From Nitrosotalea devaniterrae (GTDB taxonomy: Archaea; Thermoproteota; Nitrososphaeria; Nitrososphaerales; Nitrosopumilaceae), in the NCBI GenBank assembly GCA_900065925.1, contig LN890280.1:240451-304450 (forward strand): DNA of 64,000 bases, read 5' to 3'. This document shows, piece by piece, positions 1 to 7,069 of this stretch. The position numbers were made by a program, and so were the translations under genes. Positions within the stretch are counted from its first letter, which is position 1. Each line of letters starts with the position of its first letter. A model generated the notes under the pieces. It saw only the letters and a list, made by a program, of their open reading frames with translations, had not been told where the DNA came from and did not search any database.

Positions 1-80
1 GTGTATGGCAATCCAATCACGGCACTACCAAAAATTAGTATTGTTAGTAGTGTTAAACCATATCTTTTGTTCGTATACAA
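1..80 (-). CDS. Possible 5' end of an exported or membrane protein, cut by the window edge
   Basis: A minus-strand frame opens at a TTG at position 80 and runs off the left edge. It gives 26 residues: a short polar start with Lys and Arg, then a hydrophobic stretch that would fit a signal peptide or membrane anchor. A TATA-like TTTTTATAC lies about 27 bp upstream of the TTG, as expected for a leaderless archaeal transcript. No family can be named from so few residues, and the frame may be chance. Confidence 0.35.
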   Translation of the reverse strand, partial: MYTNKRYGLTLLTILIFGSAVIGLPY

Positions 81-272
81 GATACACTCAACATATGTTG
101 TAAGTATAAAAATACACTTGTTTCATTTGAAAATGGTTTGAATTTTTTCTTGAATTCTTCATAGATCTTAAAAAAAATTAAAATCGAATAGAATTATCCA
201 TAAATTTTAGGTCATAGTAATTCAACGGGTTTTCAGAGGTCTGAACCTTCCAAGACTCGCCACCATAGTGTT

Positions 273-842
273 TTAGGGCAGTTGCCACAGACTTACGGTG
301 TAATTTTTTTCGCCAACCTGATCATGCAATCCAATCTTAAAATCATTTGTACCATATTGGTATATCGTGGAATTCAAATCACTAAATGCTTGACCGGGGA
401 ATGCATTCTCAAGAACGTCAGGTACATTGAATTTGAATTGTTTATAGTAATGGTAATACAAGTCATTACAACTTGTATCAATGGTCTTTAGATCTGTGCG
501 TATGAATGATCTACAATGATCATAAACGGCAATAGGTACACGATTATCTTCATTTGTTGATGTCACGCTATTTTGTAGGTTAGAAATTGATTGTTGTCCC
601 TGTAAAGATATTCGTTGAATCGTACTACCCGTATTGTTGATAACTTTGTTAGCCTCATTCTGTATATTTTGAGGGGTTCCATAGGTTTGCAAAACAAAGT
701 ATCCCCCAATTAACACGCATATTATGGCTGAAAATATGATGATGATTCGTTTGGTGCCTGATTGCCCGGAATGTCTTTTTACGCCCTTGTAACGATTATC
801 GTTTTTGCCATTCTTCCAACTACGCCAATCATCATCACCCAT
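273..842 (-). CDS. Hypothetical single-pass membrane protein
   Basis: This encodes 189 residues. The first 32 are strongly polar (many Asp, Lys, Arg, Asn), followed by one hydrophobic segment at about residues 33-51 and then a soluble domain of about 135 residues rich in Asn, Gln and Ser. It looks like a type II membrane protein with its C-terminus outside the cell, and the outer part contains at least two Cys that could pair. An AGGG lies about 8 bases before the ATG. I do not recognise a family. Its place in the accessory block near an integrase suggests a strain-specific gene. Confidence 0.65.
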   Translation of the reverse strand: MGDDDWRSWKNGKNDNRYKGVKRHSGQSGTKRIIIIFSAIICVLIGGYFVLQTYGTPQNIQNEANKVINNTGSTIQRISLQGQQSISNLQNSVTSTNEDNRVPIAVYDHCRSFIRTDLKTIDTSCNDLYYHYYKQFKFNVPDVLENAFPGQAFSDLNSTIYQYGTNDFKIGLHDQVGEKNYTVSLWQLP

Positions 843-1130
843 ATTTTTCCCTGATAATGGATATGATATGAGTTAGATAAGCATGTCAAAAATACAAGCC
901 CTGTAAGACTCAGATTCTCACAGGTCTGAATCTAGTTGAATTTTTCCAGTACAATACGAGTTTGAAATAAGTATTATAATTATTTCAGGTTCTGCATAGT
1001 CTTCAGCACATTTGTGAGCTTTTCCTACATGTAAAGGCACGACTCATTTTGAGCCTGTAAATCACTTTTCTAGTCAGCGTTTTTTAGGTATTATTCAAAT
1101 ATACCCACATTCTCCTAAAAAAATGGGAGG
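843..1130. other. Intergenic region without a recognisable gene
   Basis: I see no supported gene here. The region holds the upstream sequence of the minus-strand gene starting at 842 and an imperfect inverted repeat around 911-933 (AGATTC and GAATCT arms). The hairpin island begins directly to its right. Confidence 0.4.
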
Positions 1131-1369
1131 GGAATATGAGGGCAAACTCATATTCCAATGGGAAGATTGTTTGTTCAATCTTCTTATTTTCTCACCTTTT
1201 GCTGCAATTAACAATCATCTCAGTTTATGTGAGATGATTGACCCATTGTGGTGCGTTCTGAAAGAACATAGTGCAGAGTTGAGTTGCACTATGAAACGCC
1301 GATGGGTTGTTGGCAGTATTCTGATATGCAATAGGACACATTTGTCCCATTACAATTATGCCAACGACC
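1131..1369. repeat. Island of consecutive inverted repeats (hairpin array)
   Basis: At least five hairpins follow one another. The arms are 1131-1140/1147-1156 (10 bp, perfect, loop 6), 1162-1169/1176-1183 (8 bp, perfect, loop 6), 1212-1222/1230-1240 (11 bp, perfect, loop 7), 1267-1275/1285-1293 (9 bp, perfect, loop 9) and 1306-1315/1360-1369 (10 bp with one wobble). The fourth is nested inside two further helices, 1253-1257/1295-1299 and 1241-1246/1302-1307, so it extends into a long interrupted stem. This density cannot be chance. It may be a structured RNA, or a replication or recombination region of a mobile element. It overlaps the 3' part of a small minus-strand gene. Confidence 0.7.
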
Positions 1370-1428
1370 GCCACAATTGCAACCCCTATAGCTGCTATTG
1401 CGGCCTCTATTGCTTTCTTAATATTCAT
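1225..1428 (-). CDS. Small hydrophobic membrane protein, unknown
   Basis: This encodes 67 residues. After a short basic start, residues about 5-28 form one long Ala/Ile/Val helix with a Gly pair, followed by a polar tail with two Cys. The composition resembles small membrane or coat-like proteins of archaeal mobile elements, but nothing specific is recognised. The 3' two thirds of the gene lie inside the hairpin array, which could constrain or mimic coding sequence. An overlapping plus-strand frame of 130 codons (1123-1515) is a less likely alternative because it is Cys- and His-rich and lacks a plausible composition. Confidence 0.45.
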   Translation of the reverse strand: MNIKKAIEAAIAAIGVAIVAVVGIIVMGQMCPIAYQNTANNPSAFHSATQLCTMFFQNAPQWVNHLT

Positions 1429-1767
1429 GTTATTACTAATAGTAATGATCAGAAGATTATAAAATTTAGAAAACCTATTTTTTGCCGCAGTGTTTATTTA
1501 ACTCCCATTTTTTAGTTGCAGAATTATTTTTTATCAAAAAATAATACGGTGTAATATTTTATAATATTTGATAACATAAATTATTAATTAATAATATTCT
1601 ATATTATTTTCTGACAAGTAAAATTTTAACAGATCAGGAGTTTTATCGTCTAAAATCATGTGTGGTCTAAACATAATTGTAATAAATCTGATAGTATCCA
1701 CATAGAATATCATTTCGTACCTTCACCAGTTTATAGACAAAAAGTAGTATCCTAATAGTATCCAGAA
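1429..1767. other. AT-rich intergenic region
   Basis: No gene is seen here. The region is very AT-rich between about 1520 and 1615. It contains a perfect 10-bp hairpin with a 3-base loop (1523-1545, arms ATTATTTTTT and AAAAAATAAT) and a palindromic TTATTAATTAATAA. It presumably holds the divergent promoters of the genes on either side. The AT-rich hairpin could be a terminator or an unwinding element. Confidence 0.4.
1693..1763 (+). promoter_or_regulatory. Three AGTATCC repeats upstream of a zinc-ribbon gene
   Basis: The word AGTATCC occurs at 1693-1699, 1746-1752 and 1757-1763. The last two copies are 11 bp apart, one helical turn, and the last ends 4 bp before the ATG at 1768. This spacing fits an operator, but it has not been shown. 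Confidence 0.3.
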
Positions 1768-2040
1768 ATGATTGTAATTTCAGTATCAAAACGATGGTAT
1801 CATCCAAGATCGGAGGTAAGACAGCATGGAAAAAACGGTGCAAAGAAGCGTTGGTTTGTATTTTATTTGGATGAAGATGGCAGATTCCGCTCAAAAAGGA
1901 TTCAATGGTACGAGGTTTTGTGGTACAAATCTCAAAAACACTACAAAAGAAGATTGATTTGTCTTGATTGCGATAGAGAGTTTTTCGGATATGTCAGGTC
2001 AATAGATCAAGAGGTAGAGTGTCCTTACTGTGGAAATTAA
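1768..2040 (+). CDS. Small C-terminal zinc-ribbon protein
   Basis: This encodes 90 residues, very basic and aromatic in the first two thirds (several Trp, Tyr, Arg and Lys). A zinc ribbon follows, made of two CxxC knuckles at about residues 68-71 and 85-88 and separated by 13 residues. Such proteins usually bind nucleic acid or act as small adaptors. The three AGTATCC repeats upstream may be its own operator. Its last 4 bases overlap the end of the convergent gene at 2037. The family is not recognised. The gene belongs to the accessory block beside the integrase. Confidence 0.6.
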   Translation: MIVISVSKRWYHPRSEVRQHGKNGAKKRWFVFYLDEDGRFRSKRIQWYEVLWYKSQKHYKRRLICLDCDREFFGYVRSIDQEVECPYCGN

Positions 2041-2594
2041 TCTGCATACCAAAAGGAACCTTTCTTCAAATTACCTATAACATAAGGAAAAAAATATTTT
2101 TCAATTGCAATACCGTTTTTCTTGTATGCAGGATCTGGAGTGTTTAGATATTGACAGACTCTGCATTTTTTGTGGTTAGAGTGGGTATACGTAAGCCAAT
2201 ACTCTACAGGTCTCTCTTTTTTTGTTGATGTATCCTCTTTATTCCTCCATGTTCTTGTCCTATTGTCACGAGTATTTTTTTTCTCAATCTTTGGCACACC
2301 GCGTTTATGACATCTGGGACAAAGATCAATCAATTCCCTTACTGCAGGCTCAACTTTGATGACTTTGACCTTGAAGGACTGGTTATTTTCTATTTCTTTT
2401 ATTACTCCATCTAGGTTTGAAACTGGTTTGACAAAATATTCCCATGTAGTCTGTGCTTTTGCAATGTTGGGATCGTTAGTTTCTACAGTTAATGCGTATA
2501 GAAAGGGCATCTTTACATTGTATTTTTTAATTATCGTATCTTCTTGGAATGCAAGGCTTGCTTCAGTGAATTCGTTTTTTGGTTTTCTTCCCAA
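2037..2594 (-). CDS. Hypothetical zinc-binding protein
   Basis: This encodes 185 residues starting at TTG. Residues about 110-115 form a CPRC-type knuckle and a second CxxC lies near residue 160, with His residues close by, so a structural zinc site is likely. The middle is highly charged (Lys, Arg, Asn, Thr) and probably disordered or nucleic-acid binding. The TTG lies about 26 bp from a TATA box shared with the divergent integrase gene, which supports a leaderless start. I do not recognise a family. Co-regulation with the integrase is an inference from the shared promoter. Confidence 0.6.
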   Translation of the reverse strand: MGRKPKNEFTEASLAFQEDTIIKKYNVKMPFLYALTVETNDPNIAKAQTTWEYFVKPVSNLDGVIKEIENNQSFKVKVIKVEPAVRELIDLCPRCHKRGVPKIEKKNTRDNRTRTWRNKEDTSTKKERPVEYWLTYTHSNHKKCRVCQYLNTPDPAYKKNGIAIEKYFFPYVIGNLKKGSFWYAD

Positions 2595-2616
2595 TGGTAT
2601 AGTGTACCTTCACAGC

Positions 2617-2623
2617 TATAAAA
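2617..2623. promoter_or_regulatory. Single TATA box between two divergent genes
   Basis: The only TATA-like element between the starts at 2594 (minus) and 2648 (plus) is TATAAAA. Its centre is about 26 and 28 bp from the two start codons, the leaderless distance in both directions. Read on the minus strand it is TTTTATAG preceded by purine-rich AGCGG, which fits the archaeal consensus better. Confidence 0.45.
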
Positions 2624-2647
2624 CCGCTAAACCCGTTATGTAGAATA

Positions 2648-3961
2648 ATGGCAATAGCCGAGTCTGCAGACTCGATCAAAAAAAGAGTAAATACTACAAA
2701 CCCTCTTGTTCTCACAGATGAGGACTGCATTGTGCAGTCTGATGTGGGAAAAAAATTGACATACAAAAAGACAATCTATACAAAGACACAAACCATTCGA
2801 AAGAAACCAACAAAGAAAGCAAAACTTCTAGCCATTCCAGACGTAAAAAGATGGTATGACAATGTCGCAAGGGGAAGTCCAGTATCAGCAGAGATCAATC
2901 TGCGAAGACTATCCAAATTCTGCGAGGACAACAAGATAACACCAACACAGCTTGCAGAATTGGGAATAGCAGATGTCAGAAAAGTCACGGATCTGCTTCA
3001 AGACCAGATATCTTGGATGGAAAGTCAGGGAAAAGCTCCGCAGTACATCAAGGGAACCATAACTGCAATAAAATCATGGCTACATCATTTTGATGTCTTC
3101 ATAAAAAGAAGGATCAAGATAACAGATGTAGATTCCACCCCTACTCTTGCAAACGAAAGAGTGCCAGAAGGATACGAGCTTGCAGAACTGTTCAGCAGAG
3201 CAAACCTGAGGGCAGGAGCTGTCATGTCATTGATTGGAAAGGCAGGACTGCGACCCGAAGTACTTGGAAATCACAACGCAACAGACGGGTTGATGATTAA
3301 GGACTTGCCAGACCTTGAGATCAAACACGGTATGGCTACCTTCTCCAACAAACCTTCCAAAGTGCTAGTAAGAAAGACACTTTCCAAAGCACGTCACGAA
3401 TACTTTACCTTCCTGACAGACTTGGGAGGCAAAAGTCTACTTGCATACCTGAATGAAAGGATAGTTTCAGGGGAAATGCTTACACCCGAGTCTCCAGTTA
3501 TTGCACCGTTTGCAAAATACGAAAGATTCAGGGGAGAGAACAAGGGAAAAAGATTCGTAGAGACACTGACAATCCGCAGGGAAGTCCAAAAGATTATGCG
3601 ACCAAGATTCTTGTGGAGACCATATGTGCTAAGGGCATACTTTGACACACAGTTGCTAATTGCAGAATCTAGGGGAAAGATAGCGCATGACTTTCGTGTG
3701 TTCTTTATGGGTCACAAGGGAAGCATGGAAGCCAAGTACACAACCAATAAAGGAATTCTTCCAGACTTGCTCATCAATGAAATGAGAAATGCATTTAGTA
3801 GAAGTGAAGAATTTCTTGATCTGGAAAAAGTAAACGATCAACAGTTGAAAAAACAAAAAGAGACAACAGAAAAACTTGGCAATCTGACACAAGAAGAACT
3901 TGAACTGTTGCAAAAATTACTTGCAAAAATTGACAACAGCAAAACTAGTATGACCAACTAG
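2648..3961 (+). CDS. Tyrosine recombinase / integrase
   Basis: This encodes 437 residues and is a site-specific recombinase of the phage-integrase fold in an archaeal form. An N-terminal SAM-like DNA-binding domain (about residues 55-150) precedes the catalytic domain. The box I Arg is in GLRPEV near residue 200. Box II is represented by the Arg in YVLRAYFD near 325, and the C-terminal GHKG followed by Tyr in EAKYTTNK (about 354-363) gives the His and the nucleophile. The last 40 residues are Lys/Gln/Glu-rich and probably a coiled coil. The gene ends 105 bp from the 3' end of tRNA-Arg, the usual attachment site of such enzymes. It probably drives integration and excision of the element to its left. 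Confidence 0.88.
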   Translation: MAIAESADSIKKRVNTTNPLVLTDEDCIVQSDVGKKLTYKKTIYTKTQTIRKKPTKKAKLLAIPDVKRWYDNVARGSPVSAEINLRRLSKFCEDNKITPTQLAELGIADVRKVTDLLQDQISWMESQGKAPQYIKGTITAIKSWLHHFDVFIKRRIKITDVDSTPTLANERVPEGYELAELFSRANLRAGAVMSLIGKAGLRPEVLGNHNATDGLMIKDLPDLEIKHGMATFSNKPSKVLVRKTLSKARHEYFTFLTDLGGKSLLAYLNERIVSGEMLTPESPVIAPFAKYERFRGENKGKRFVETLTIRREVQKIMRPRFLWRPYVLRAYFDTQLLIAESRGKIAHDFRVFFMGHKGSMEAKYTTNKGILPDLLINEMRNAFSRSEEFLDLEKVNDQQLKKQKETTEKLGNLTQEELELLQKLLAKIDNSKTSMTN

Positions 3962-4066
3962 ATCACTGACAGAAAAAAATTCATAACAAAAAACAAAATC
4001 AACATCTTGAAACTTTCGAATGGAAATAGGTGTAAAAAACGACAGGACGCGCTATATCAGATTAAA

Positions 4067-4141
4067 CGGGCCCGAAGGGCTTCGATCCCTTGACCACTGG
4101 ATTAGAAGTCCAGCACTCTATCCAAGCTGAGCTACAGGCCC
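4067..4141 (-). tRNA. tRNA-Arg (anticodon TCT)
   Basis: It folds as a cloverleaf with acceptor arms GGGCCTG and CGGGCCC, an anticodon stem TGGAC/GTCCA enclosing loop TTCTAAT (anticodon TCT), and a TTCGAAG-type T loop. The discriminator base is G, and CCA is not encoded. I see no intron. Its 3' end faces the integrase gene, so it is the likely attachment site of the integrated element. Confidence 0.93.
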
Positions 4142-4176
4142 AAATACCGGGCAATTAGTAGCCATATTAAGGGTTT

Positions 4177-5025
4177 TTACAACCAATTTTTTTTGTTAAG
4201 ATCTCTTTCCATCTTGAAGAGAAATTGTTGTGAATAACCAGCGTATGGTCCAAAATATTCTACAATCTCTTCATGAAGTTTTTCATATTTTTTTTCAGTC
4301 ACAGGTTTCTCTGTGATGTTGTCAAAAAATTTCTTGTAATATTTTAACAAAATTTTTTGTGTCCATGTGTCAATTGGAAAAGCCTCCATTTTGTCAAGAG
4401 AAAATAGTGCAATACAATCTGCCACTTTGTTACCTATCCCCAGAATTTCTTTCAAAGATTCTATGGCAGTTCGATAATCTGTTTTTTTCAACCATTCAAA
4501 ATCGATCTTGCCAGAATTTACTGCCTGGGCGGCCTCCTTGACATATCTTGCCCTGAATCCTAGCTTGCAATCAATCAGATCTTTCATGGTTGCATTTGCA
4601 AGAGTGTCTGCTTTTGGAAATGTAGCCAGTTTATGTCCCTCAAACTCTTTCTTGGTGCCAAATTTTTTGCACAAGTTTTCAAGCATTGACTTGATATTTT
4701 GTATGGTTGAATTTGACGAGCAGATAAATGATATGTAGCACTGGAACGGATCCTGTCTTATCAATCTCAAACCTGGTGATTGTTTTACCGCACTTTTTAC
4801 AATCTTGTCTTTTGTAATGTTTGATAAAATTTTTTCTAAATTGTCATCTGCCCTAAGAAAGTTGTCTATTCCATTAGACGATGATCTGACACTGAAAGGT
4901 GACTGGTTTAATATGAGAAGATCCTGGCCGTCTATTCCAACCCATTGTACTCCAATTTTATTCCAGAGAAAAACCTGCCCGCTGTTAATTGTAGTTTCTA
5001 TGTCTATTGCATGGATTTTCTGCAT
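4177..5025 (-). CDS. ogg: 8-oxoguanine DNA glycosylase / AP lyase (OGG1 type)
   Basis: This encodes 282 residues. It removes 8-oxoguanine from DNA and cuts the abasic site in base-excision repair. The N-terminal TBP-like half contains the family's SGQ-F-W start (about residues 15-21). The helix-hairpin-helix motif LGIGNKVADC carries the catalytic Lys200, followed by the Gly/Pro-Asp loop with the catalytic Asp219 in FPIDTW. The length matches archaeal OGG1 proteins. It ends the minus-strand pair with the nuclease gene upstream, whose stop is one base away, so the two are probably cotranscribed. Confidence 0.92.
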   Translation of the reverse strand: MQKIHAIDIETTINSGQVFLWNKIGVQWVGIDGQDLLILNQSPFSVRSSSNGIDNFLRADDNLEKILSNITKDKIVKSAVKQSPGLRLIRQDPFQCYISFICSSNSTIQNIKSMLENLCKKFGTKKEFEGHKLATFPKADTLANATMKDLIDCKLGFRARYVKEAAQAVNSGKIDFEWLKKTDYRTAIESLKEILGIGNKVADCIALFSLDKMEAFPIDTWTQKILLKYYKKFFDNITEKPVTEKKYEKLHEEIVEYFGPYAGYSQQFLFKMERDLNKKNWL

Positions 5026-5026
5026 G

Positions 5027-6283
5027 TTATACGGTTATTGTTTCACCAGCATCTGGTGCATATGCTTCAAATCCAAATTTCTCATGTATCTCATCTGCAA
5101 ACTTTGTACAAGAATCCTTGTCACCGTGAATAGTGAGGACCTTGGGGTTGCCCTTGATCTTTTTCATCATATCAAAAAGAGAATTCCTATCAGCATGGCC
5201 TGAAAATTCAAACTGTCTTACCTCTGCTTCACACTTGAATTCTTTTCCTCTTGTATTTACCATTCCGGTGTCCAAAAGTTTTCTTCCCGGTGTTCCTTCG
5301 CCTTGATATGACACCAGTGCAATACCGTTTCTTTTATCTGCCGCCAAGTTTTGCAAATAAAATACTGCAGAACCACCTACTAGCATACCAGCAGGTGAAA
5401 TTATGACAGATGGTTCACTTAGTGCATTCTTTCTTTCCTTTTCTCCTTTTATCCAGACTGCATGATTAACCGAGTCTGCAAAAACTTTAGCATCGCGCAA
5501 ATATTCAGGATAGTTTAGCATTATCTCATTTACCTTTACTGCCATGCCATCCATTACAACTCTATGTTTGAATCCTGCATTTTTTAAGACACATGCAATT
5601 TCCTGGGATCTTTCTACTGAAAAGGCAGGAACAAAGAGGGAGCCTTTTCTATCCAACACTTCGTATGCAAATTCCATAAATTTTTCTTCTGATTCGTTTC
5701 TAGGCATCTGATTTGTCTGGGAATAGGTACTTTCAGTAATGACCATGTCTACCTCTCCGAAATCAAGATCTGCCTCCCTTAACATTCTTGATCCTTTTGG
5801 ATTAATGTCTGCAGTGTAAAACAATCGCTTGTTTTCAGATTCAACTAGAACTGACGCTCCTCCCAAAACATGGCCTGATTCAAGGAGCTGAAAAGAAGCA
5901 TTTCCTCGCTCTATTTTTTCTTTATATTTTATCTCCTTTGAATGCATCATCATGTTTGAAACACTAGCAAAGTCATACGGTAGATGACTTTTTTGAATTC
6001 TGAGCATATCTTCAATTAATAATCGCGATAGGTCAAATGTTGGGGGGGTAGCATATACATCAGTGCTACCGTTTACAAAAAGCGATGGCATATTTCCTGA
6101 ATGGTCCAAGTGGGCATGAGTAATAATGGCCGCATTAATCTCATGGGGATTGACTGCGATCGGGTATAGTGATTCCTTTTTTAGTTCTACTCCATAGTCT
6201 AACAGAAAGCTGGCACCATCACAATTGACTTGAAAAGCTGATCTGCCTACTTCCTTGGCAGCACCTAAAACTCTTACTTGCAA
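5027..6283 (-). CDS. Beta-CASP metallo-beta-lactamase-fold ribonuclease
   Basis: This encodes 418 residues and belongs to the RNA-processing beta-CASP group related to CPSF73 and RNase J. Motif 2, THAHLDHSG, lies at residues 55-63. The beta-CASP insert includes PAFSVERSQE, and the C-terminal motif C histidine follows in FEFSGHADR, with a last His in TIHGDKDS. There are no N-terminal KH domains, so it is the short form (aCPSF2-like) rather than aCPSF1. It probably cleaves or trims RNA with two zinc ions. It lies one base upstream of ogg. Confidence 0.85.
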   Translation of the reverse strand: MQVRVLGAAKEVGRSAFQVNCDGASFLLDYGVELKKESLYPIAVNPHEINAAIITHAHLDHSGNMPSLFVNGSTDVYATPPTFDLSRLLIEDMLRIQKSHLPYDFASVSNMMMHSKEIKYKEKIERGNASFQLLESGHVLGGASVLVESENKRLFYTADINPKGSRMLREADLDFGEVDMVITESTYSQTNQMPRNESEEKFMEFAYEVLDRKGSLFVPAFSVERSQEIACVLKNAGFKHRVVMDGMAVKVNEIMLNYPEYLRDAKVFADSVNHAVWIKGEKERKNALSEPSVIISPAGMLVGGSAVFYLQNLAADKRNGIALVSYQGEGTPGRKLLDTGMVNTRGKEFKCEAEVRQFEFSGHADRNSLFDMMKKIKGNPKVLTIHGDKDSCTKFADEIHEKFGFEAYAPDAGETITV

Positions 6284-6401
6284 GAATTCAAAACTTTTTC
6301 AAAGTACTTTTAAATCTTTAGCACTCAATATTGCCTGATCTCTTGTACTGCTTGTGTAATTTACAAAAGACTTAATTAGATCAAAAAAAAATGATCCGAG
6401 T

Positions 6402-6623
6402 ATGGGTAGAACTTTTGAACAATGGTGGAGTACAATCCCAAAAGACCTCAGAGAAAAAGTTCGAAGAGGCGATGAAGGAAATAAACCATTATTGAATCAA
6501 ATAAACTGGATTTGGGTTCACAATATGATGAATCAGAAAGGAGATCTAAATCCTACATCTGCGGAATTGCTAGACTGGGTAACATCAGGCCAGATTGAAG
6601 CAATGCGCCAAATAAAGAAGTAA
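6402..6623 (+). CDS. Small conserved-looking hypothetical protein
   Basis: This encodes 73 residues, amphipathic and probably all-helical, with three Trp in the first half and one near the end. There is no Cys, signal peptide or membrane segment. It starts at an ATG with no clear ribosome-binding site. It is isolated between the divergent nuclease gene and the ferredoxin gene, with about 100 bp on each side. The composition and clean start suggest a real gene, but no function can be given. Confidence 0.65.
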   Translation: MGRTFEQWWSTIPKDLREKVRRGDEGNKPLLNQINWIWVHNMMNQKGDLNPTSAELLDWVTSGQIEAMRQIKK

Positions 6624-6724
6624 AAATATCATTTATACTTTCTTTTTGTTTTTCTTTTCTTTTTAAAATTGAAATAATTCTATAACTCCGTTATGGATTT
6701 TGCAGATCGTTTAAATAGCAAACG

Positions 6725-7045
6725 ATGAAGATCAAAAATAGAATGCCAATCGCAATTCTTCCAGACGTTGATGAGCAGAGATGTATAGGTTGTGCACTAT
6801 GTGTAGAAATCTGTACTTCTCTTGGCCCAGACGTTCTTCGTGTAAAACCAGTAGATGGTTGGAAGAGAGGTAAAGCATTTGTATTTTATCCAGAAAGATG
6901 CATCTCAGACGGAGCATGCATCGGAGTTTGCCCAACAAAAGCAATCTTCTGGATGAGACCAATGAGTTACACTCCAGGTCAACCAGTACCTCTACACAAG
7001 AACGGTATATTCGTAAAAGGCTGGGCAGAAGACGCCGCACTATAA
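6725..7045 (+). CDS. Two-cluster ferredoxin with an Asp in the second motif
   Basis: This encodes 106 residues, or 100 if the start is the ATG at 6743. The first motif is CxxCxxCxxxC at residues 20, 23, 26 and 30. The second is CxxDxxCxxxCP at 59, 62, 65 and 69, with Asp62 in place of the second Cys. In characterised archaeal ferredoxins this change gives a [3Fe-4S] or a labile, Asp-ligated [4Fe-4S] cluster. The C-terminal 35 residues extend beyond the usual fold. It is a probable soluble electron carrier. Nothing adjacent names its partner. Confidence 0.85.
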   Translation: MKIKNRMPIAILPDVDEQRCIGCALCVEICTSLGPDVLRVKPVDGWKRGKAFVFYPERCISDGACIGVCPTKAIFWMRPMSYTPGQPVPLHKNGIFVKGWAEDAAL

Positions 7046-7069
7046 AAGCGGAATCTATCTTCTTTTTTA

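Noticed and set aside
1123-1515. A plus-strand frame of 130 codons over the hairpin island
   Set aside because: The product is rich in Cys, His and Trp with no domain-like pattern, and the frame exists because palindromes keep both strands open. The minus-strand gene with a membrane helix is more likely.
1667-1894. A minus-strand frame over the AGTATCC region and the zinc-ribbon gene
   Set aside because: It is opposite to a better gene with a zinc ribbon and has no plausible composition.
3962-4066. A possible attachment repeat between integrase and tRNA
   Set aside because: I looked for a second copy of the tRNA 3' end in positions 1-4066 and saw none; the partner site, if any, is outside the window.
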